64,000 nt of DNA from Paratinospora sagittata. Lineage: Eukaryota > Streptophyta > Magnoliopsida > Ranunculales > Menispermaceae. Location: the NCBI GenBank assembly GCA_035771175.1, contig CM069595.1, positions 4,816,094-4,880,093 of the forward strand, in the 5' to 3' direction. A program made the translations under genes and the position numbers. Positions 59,215 through 64,000 of the stretch are shown in pieces (positions within the stretch are counted from its first letter, which is position 1; each line of letters opens with the position of its first letter). Below the pieces are notes generated by a model. It was not told the origin of the DNA, made no database searches, and saw only the letters and a list, made by a program, of their open reading frames with translations.

Positions 59215-59991
59215 ATGAAAAGTTCTTCGAAAGTCTCGAATGCGAAATTTGAAGTTGAGAAATTTAATGGCAAGAACAATTTTGGAATGTGGCAATGTGA
59301 AGTTCTTGATGCCTTAGCCCAACAAGATTTAGACGTTGCTTTGGAAGAAAAACCTGTTGATATGGATGAGAAGACTTGGAAGAAAATTAATCGTCAAGCT
59401 TGTGGTACCATAAGATTATGTTTGGCGAAGGAACAGAAGTATTCTGTTATGAAAGTGACTGAGGCAAAGGAACTTTGGCAGAAATTGGAAGATAAGTACA
59501 TGACCAAGTGCATTGAAAATAGAATTTATTTGAAGAAAAAGCTTTACAGGTTTGACTACAAACCAGGTAATTCCATGACTGAACATTTGGAAGAATTTAA
59601 TCAATTACTTGCTGATTTATTAAATTTGGATGTTACTATTTCTGATGAGGATAAGGGTGTTCTTTTACTGAATTCATTACCCGATGAATATAAACATTTT
59701 TCTACTACTTTATTGCGTGGAAAGAAAGCAATTAATTATGATGAGGTATCTTTTGCTTTGATTAACCACATGTATCGTAAAAAGGATAAACATGACAGCA
59801 AGGAGACTTCGTCAGCTTTGGTAATAAGGGGTAGATCTGAACAGAAGCAAGGAAAGAAAGATAGAAAATCTCGATCTAAGTCGAGAGGGAAATCATCAGA
59901 AAGAAGAATTCCTGCAAAGAATGAATGTGGATATTGCTACGAGACGGGGCATTGGAAGAAAGACTGTCCAAAATTGCAGAATAAAAATTAG
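59215..59991 (+). CDS. Copia B Gag
   Basis: An intact 258-residue frame. N-terminal FNGKNNFGMWQCEVLDALAQ and the central LYRFDYKPGNSMTEHLEEFN with LLLNSLPDEYKHF are typical of the Copia Gag (UBN2/retrotran_gag) domain. A basic stretch near 215-235 leads to a CCHC zinc knuckle, C-x2-C-x4-H-x4-C (CGYCYETGHWKKDC), close to the C-terminus. The capsid-like protein packages element RNA. I start at the ATG at 59215. The frame closes with TAG, and the Pol frame continues directly in the same phase. Confidence 0.9.
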   Translation: MKSSSKVSNAKFEVEKFNGKNNFGMWQCEVLDALAQQDLDVALEEKPVDMDEKTWKKINRQACGTIRLCLAKEQKYSVMKVTEAKELWQKLEDKYMTKCIENRIYLKKKLYRFDYKPGNSMTEHLEEFNQLLADLLNLDVTISDEDKGVLLLNSLPDEYKHFSTTLLRGKKAINYDEVSFALINHMYRKKDKHDSKETSSALVIRGRSEQKQGKKDRKSRSKSRGKSSERRIPAKNECGYCYETGHWKKDCPKLQNKN

Positions 59992-61655
59992 AACAGAGTT
60001 ACTTCATATATTGCACAAGTGAAGGATTCAGATTCAGATATTTCACTGGTTTGTTCATCTTTGGTATGTCAATCTGAGGATTGGATTTTGGATTCAGGCT
60101 GCACCTATCATATGTGTCCAAATAGAGAATATTTTTCTACTCTCGATGAATTCGTCGGTGGATCTGTTTTTATGGGTAATAATGATTTATGTGAGACAAA
60201 AGGGATAGGTACAGTACAATTGAAATTACATGATGGAACAATCAGGGATTTGAAGGAAGTTCGGTATGTACCAGACTTGAAGAAGAATCTAATTTCTTTG
60301 GGTGCATTAGAATCAAAAGGCTTCAAGATCACAATTGAAGACGGTATTTTGAAGATTGTTTTGGGAGCATTGATAGTGATGAAAGGTACAAGAAGAAATA
60401 ACTTGTATTTTTTGCAGGGTAGTACAGTTATGGGTAGAGCGAGCACAGTTGCATATGTATTTACAGATGATACTACTGAGTTATGGCACAGGCGACTTGG
60501 ACATGCTGGTGAAAAATCTTTGCACGCACTGGTTAAACAGGATTTGTTGAAAGGTGCTAAAATTTGCAAATTGGAATTTTGTGAACATTGTGTTTTGGGG
60601 AAACAGACTCGAGTCAAGTTTGGTACAGCTATTCACTGTACTCAAGGTATACTTGATTATGTTCACACAGATGTTTGGGGACCTACCAAAGTGGCATCTT
60701 TGGGAGGTAAGCATTATTTTGTTTCATTTGTTGATGACTACTCTCGGAGAGTTTGGGTGTATACAATGCGTCAGAAAAGTGAAGTTTTGGAACACTTCTT
60801 ATCATGGAAGAAAATGATTGAGAATCAGACTGGCAGGAAAATTAAAATGCTTAGATCAGATAATGGTGGAGAATATACTTCAGATCCATTTATGAAGGTA
60901 TGCCAGGATGAAAGAATTGTCAGACACTTCACAGTTCGAAATACACCACAACAAAATGGAGTTGCTGAGCGTATGAATCGTACTTTACTAGAGAAAGTCC
61001 GATGTATGTTGTCTAATGCTGGGTTAGGCAAACAGTTTTGGGCAGAAGCACTTCGCTATGCATGTCATCTGGTCAACAGACTACCATCAGCTGCACTTGA
61101 CAAGAAAACACCTATTGAGGTTTGGTCAGGTAAACCTGCACATGATTATGATTCATTACATGTATTTAGTTGTTCTGCTTTCTTTCATGTCAGGGAAGAC
61201 AAGTTGGATCCTAGAGCCAAGAAAGGTATTTTCTTGGGTTTTGATAAAGGTGTGAAGGGGTTCAAGATCTGGTGTCCTGAATCGAAGAAGTCTATCATCA
61301 GCAGAGATGTTACTTTTGATGAATCAGGAGTTCTAAATAAATCTCCCCAACAAGGTCTTCAGTCAAAACAGAACAATCAAGATGCTCCTGAGCAGGTGGA
61401 GTTTGATGTTGCTATGAAGACAAGTCCCAACCGCACAGGTGTTACAGATGGTGAAAGATCAGATTTTGAGAATTCAACCCCAGCAATCCTACGACAGTCA
61501 GATTCTATTGCCTCCCGTAGACAGCGAAGAGATATTCGCAAACCTGCTCGTTTTGAAGATATGGTGGCATATGCACTCCCAGTTATTGAAGATGGTATTC
61601 CTACCAGTTATAAAGAAGCTATGCAGTATTCTGACAGTGCAGACTGGACAAAGGC
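59992..61655 (+). CDS. Copia B Pol, protease-integrase part, cut in early reverse transcriptase
   Basis: In phase with Gag past a single TAG. Domain order: aspartic protease (WILDSGCTYHM), GAG-pre-integrase zinc region (LWHRRLGHAGEKSLH to CEHCVLGKQ), integrase core with D-D-E landmarks (HTDVWGP, RSDNGGEY, QQNGVAERMNRTLLE), post-core VFSCSAFFHVRE and GIFLGFD, a spacer, then the start of reverse transcriptase (PTSYKEAMQYSDSADWTKA). Integrase before reverse transcriptase defines the Ty1/Copia order. The frame is open for over 1600 bases, so the element is young. It is broken at 61655 by insertion of the gypsy-type element; the rest would lie right of the window. Confidence 0.9.
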
Positions 61656-63757
61656 TGTAACACCCCGCACTTTTAATTAAATATATACGTTGAAGTACGC
61701 GTATATCGAGATGAATAATACACGTATTTTATACGTATGAGCTAAATATACACGTGATAATACACGTATTTGATACGTATGCGCTAAATATATGCGTGTA
61801 TGATTAGTAAATAAATAAAATTATGAAATGAAGATGATACATATGAGATCATCCTATAAAAAAATAAAGTTGAATTAAATTGATTAATTTATGGGGTTGG
61901 TTAATTAAAAATGTGGATTGGATTATGATTGAATGAATTTAATGAAATTTGATGGGGGAGTTGGTTAATAAGGGGAGTCTAGGAGCATGAGATCATATTA
62001 AAATCATGCTCATCCACTTCTCTTTTAAAAGTCAACTATTTTGCTTGAAAACAAAAAAATTAAAAAGTGTTAAAGGATGTTGCTAAGAATGTCCAAAAAA
62101 AAAACAAAAAAAATAATAATAAAAGAAGGGAAAGAGAAGTTGCTGAACGTGTAAAAATAAAAGAAAATAAAAGGAAAAGAAGAATTGAGAAAGACGTTGC
62201 AGAGAGAAGGAACGAAAGAAAGAACGAAGAAGGAGAAGGAGAACGGAAGGGAGAACCCGTGATTCACGCAAAATCGGGACTTGTGGTAAGCGGTTTCTGC
62301 TCTATTTCTTTGTTAAATTGATATCTAAGCTAGATGTAAACTTTCTAGCGGAGTAATTTTGACTGTGGGAGCCGTTTTATGGCGGTTTCAAAAATTAGGG
62401 TTTTGACCCAACATGAATAAAAATCCGCTAGAAAGGTAGAAAAACGTTCCCTGGACTGTCGGGATCCCGAATATGTGGTTAGATTCAATTTCATGAGTTT
62501 TGGAGACCATTTGACAATTTTAATACAATGTACATCTTCCGGATAAATAGTAAAAAGGAATAGTGAATAGTGAATAGTATTGTAAACAGTGAATAGTGAA
62601 TATTTTAGTAGCTACCGATATGGTAAATGATGATTCTCATGATACTTTATGGGTAATTTCAGTGTTTAAATTGAGAGCTTAAGGGCATGAATAAACGCTT
62701 TTGAGGAAGCAATGACGTTTATTGTTGCTCAATTTTAGAGGTTGGCTTAGAAAACCCGTGTAACCACTGTGAGTATAGTTTTCTTGATTTGGTTCTTGTA
62801 TGACATTGTACGCATATAAAATGTTTGATTGTATGCATGTTATATTTATATATAATGCATTGAGTTTTATGGATCATGCAAACTGATTTTAGCAATTGGA
62901 GTTTGTAATGATGAGGTTTTGTGAGTCCTCATTGTCATTTCGTTAGGCACTAGACCCGGATGAGGTTTTGCGAGTCCTCATTGTTAGTAGGTCTGTCCTA
63001 ACAAGGGTTGGGATCCTTGAAATGACTGTTCATTGCGTAATGAGAGGTTGTGGCTACCTTGTAACGGCCATACAAGGGTTAGACCCTCTCTCTTGCCTTA
63101 CGGAGGAGGGATATTGTGCATTGTGTTATTGAAAATCATGAAATTTATGTTGTTGACTTGTACAATATATTCGTTGAATGATGCATGTGTTGAATAAGTG
63201 TTTGAAATGATTTTAAATGTCATATTTCTCTAAATGTATATAATTGTCATATCAAGAACTATATTCACTGAGCTGTTGTTTGCTCACCCCATTTCCTCCA
63301 ATATTTCAGGTATTGAGTCGAAGGTAAAAGGAAAATTCGTGAGTGATAATCACGTGAGCCTTCGTCTGATATGTGTACGTATGCTTGGAGGAAATAACTT
63401 ATATTTTTGTTATTTTACTTATCACACATTATATATATATATATATGTATCACCTAGATAGGTTATGTGGTAAGATTATATAATGCTTGGGATGATGGAA
63501 TGAGATAATCATAGATATTTATCAGGTGAGAATTTAATTTGTGGAATGAATGGAATAAATGTGCGTGGAATGATCATCTATATATATTTGATTTGATTTG
63601 ATGTGTGGTATATTAAAAAAAAATTTCTTTACATTTTTGGGAGTTTTGTGAGAGTACGTGAAGGCTGACAGTGTATTAGATACTGTATATGGGTATGTAC
63701 AGTGTATGGTACACTGTGCCGGTCATGACGTCAGCCTACGTCAGGGGCGTCGTGACA
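61656..63757 (+). repeat. 5' LTR of a Ty3/gypsy-type element (2102 bp)
   Basis: It begins TGTAACACCCCGC inside the Copia B reverse transcriptase and ends GTGACA, i.e. TG...CA ends, followed four bases later by an initiator tRNA-Met primer-binding site. TGTAACACCCC starts and long LTRs are common in plant gypsy elements, so I favour that class, but no Pol domain is in view. Inside are a 49-base-period duplication near 62910-62985 (gatgaggttttgtgagtcct and gatgaggttttgcgagtcct) and an AT repeat near 63430. The five bases before it are aaggc, the expected left target duplication. Confidence 0.75.
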
Positions 63758-63761
63758 ATAT

Positions 63762-63773
63762 TGGTATCAGAGC
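63762..63773 (+). other. Primer-binding site of the gypsy-type element
   Basis: TGGTATCAGAGC, identical to the Copia B site and complementary to initiator tRNA-Met, four bases after the LTR end. Confidence 0.85.
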
Positions 63774-64000
63774 CTAAGTTTAAAATTCGTAAAAAGATAA
63801 AAGCTTTATGATATTATGATTGATTGTATGGGTATACATATGGGTAGTACTATTATGTTGAGCCTAATCCAATATGTTATCTTTGTGTCAGTGAATTCCA
63901 GATTTGGAAAAGACCAGTCCAGATTAACAATGGACATTGCTGATCAAGAAAGGATCAGAAGGCTGAAAGAAAAAGAACTGGATGTAATCCAGTGATAATA
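63774..64000 (+). mobile_element. Start of the gypsy-type element interior
   Basis: Untranslated leader after the primer-binding site. A short frame from an ATG at 63932 closes after about twenty codons, so Gag, if present, must start further right or is damaged. Confidence 0.5.

Noticed and set aside
62067..62321. Lysine/glutamate-rich open frame of 84 codons
   Set aside because: It lies within the long gypsy-type LTR and reflects purine-rich DNA. No homologue recognised.

Overview
The window is nuclear DNA of a flowering plant, almost certainly a eudicot. The evidence is many short exons with GT-AG introns, AT-rich intergenic DNA, plant-specific gene families (DUF789, PR-10/Bet v 1, wall-associated-kinase ectodomain, CH-domain kinesin-14) and abundant plant transposons. 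I cannot name the species. Exon borders below were placed by hand from splice sites, reading phase and remembered family sequences, without transcript evidence.

Layout of genes. A DUF789 gene (minus, two 5' exons at 3097-3747) is followed by the NAD+ carrier NDT1 (plus, nine exons, 9129-15026), a 9.5 kb gene desert, a CH-domain kinesin-14 (plus, nineteen exons, 24553-30996) and a PP2C phosphatase (plus, seven exons, 35207-38132). From memory, NDT1 next to KIN-14I occurs at Arabidopsis At2g47490/At2g47500, and a PP2C next to a related kinesin at At1g09160/At1g09170, so 9-38 kb looks like an ancestral collinear block. Further right are a kinase-less wall-associated-kinase-type ectodomain gene (minus, 43854-44501), two Bet v 1/PR-10 paralogues (minus, 47566-49025 and 50861-51863) and a five-exon organellar single-stranded DNA-binding protein gene (minus, 53557-56419).

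Layout of mobile DNA. At 7237-8533 lies a Mutator-like element with a 10-bp target duplication, long inverted termini made of six near-perfect hairpins, and what looks like one captured host exon with both splice sites. A second Mutator-like element at 39504-40656 also has a 10-bp duplication and is filled with palindromic modules. At 32262-33145 is a composite of tRNA-derived SINE units, one of them enclosed by 73-bp inverted arms. A Tourist-like MITE sits at 22109-22308. LINE remnants are scattered, including one with a poly(A) tail inside an intron of the SSB gene. The right edge is a three-layer nest: a decayed Copia fragment (57440-58462), a better preserved Copia element inserted into it (from 58463), and a Ty3/gypsy-type element inserted into the Copia polyprotein (from 61656).

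The most notable signals are a U12-type AT-AC intron in the kinesin motor domain, the hairpin-ended element with its captured exon just upstream of NDT1, the SINE foldback composite and the palindrome-filled Mutator-like element. The host genes work in unrelated processes (NAD+ transport, microtubule motility, phosphatase signalling, cell wall, defence-related ligand binding, organellar DNA maintenance); nothing here suggests an operon-like pathway cluster.
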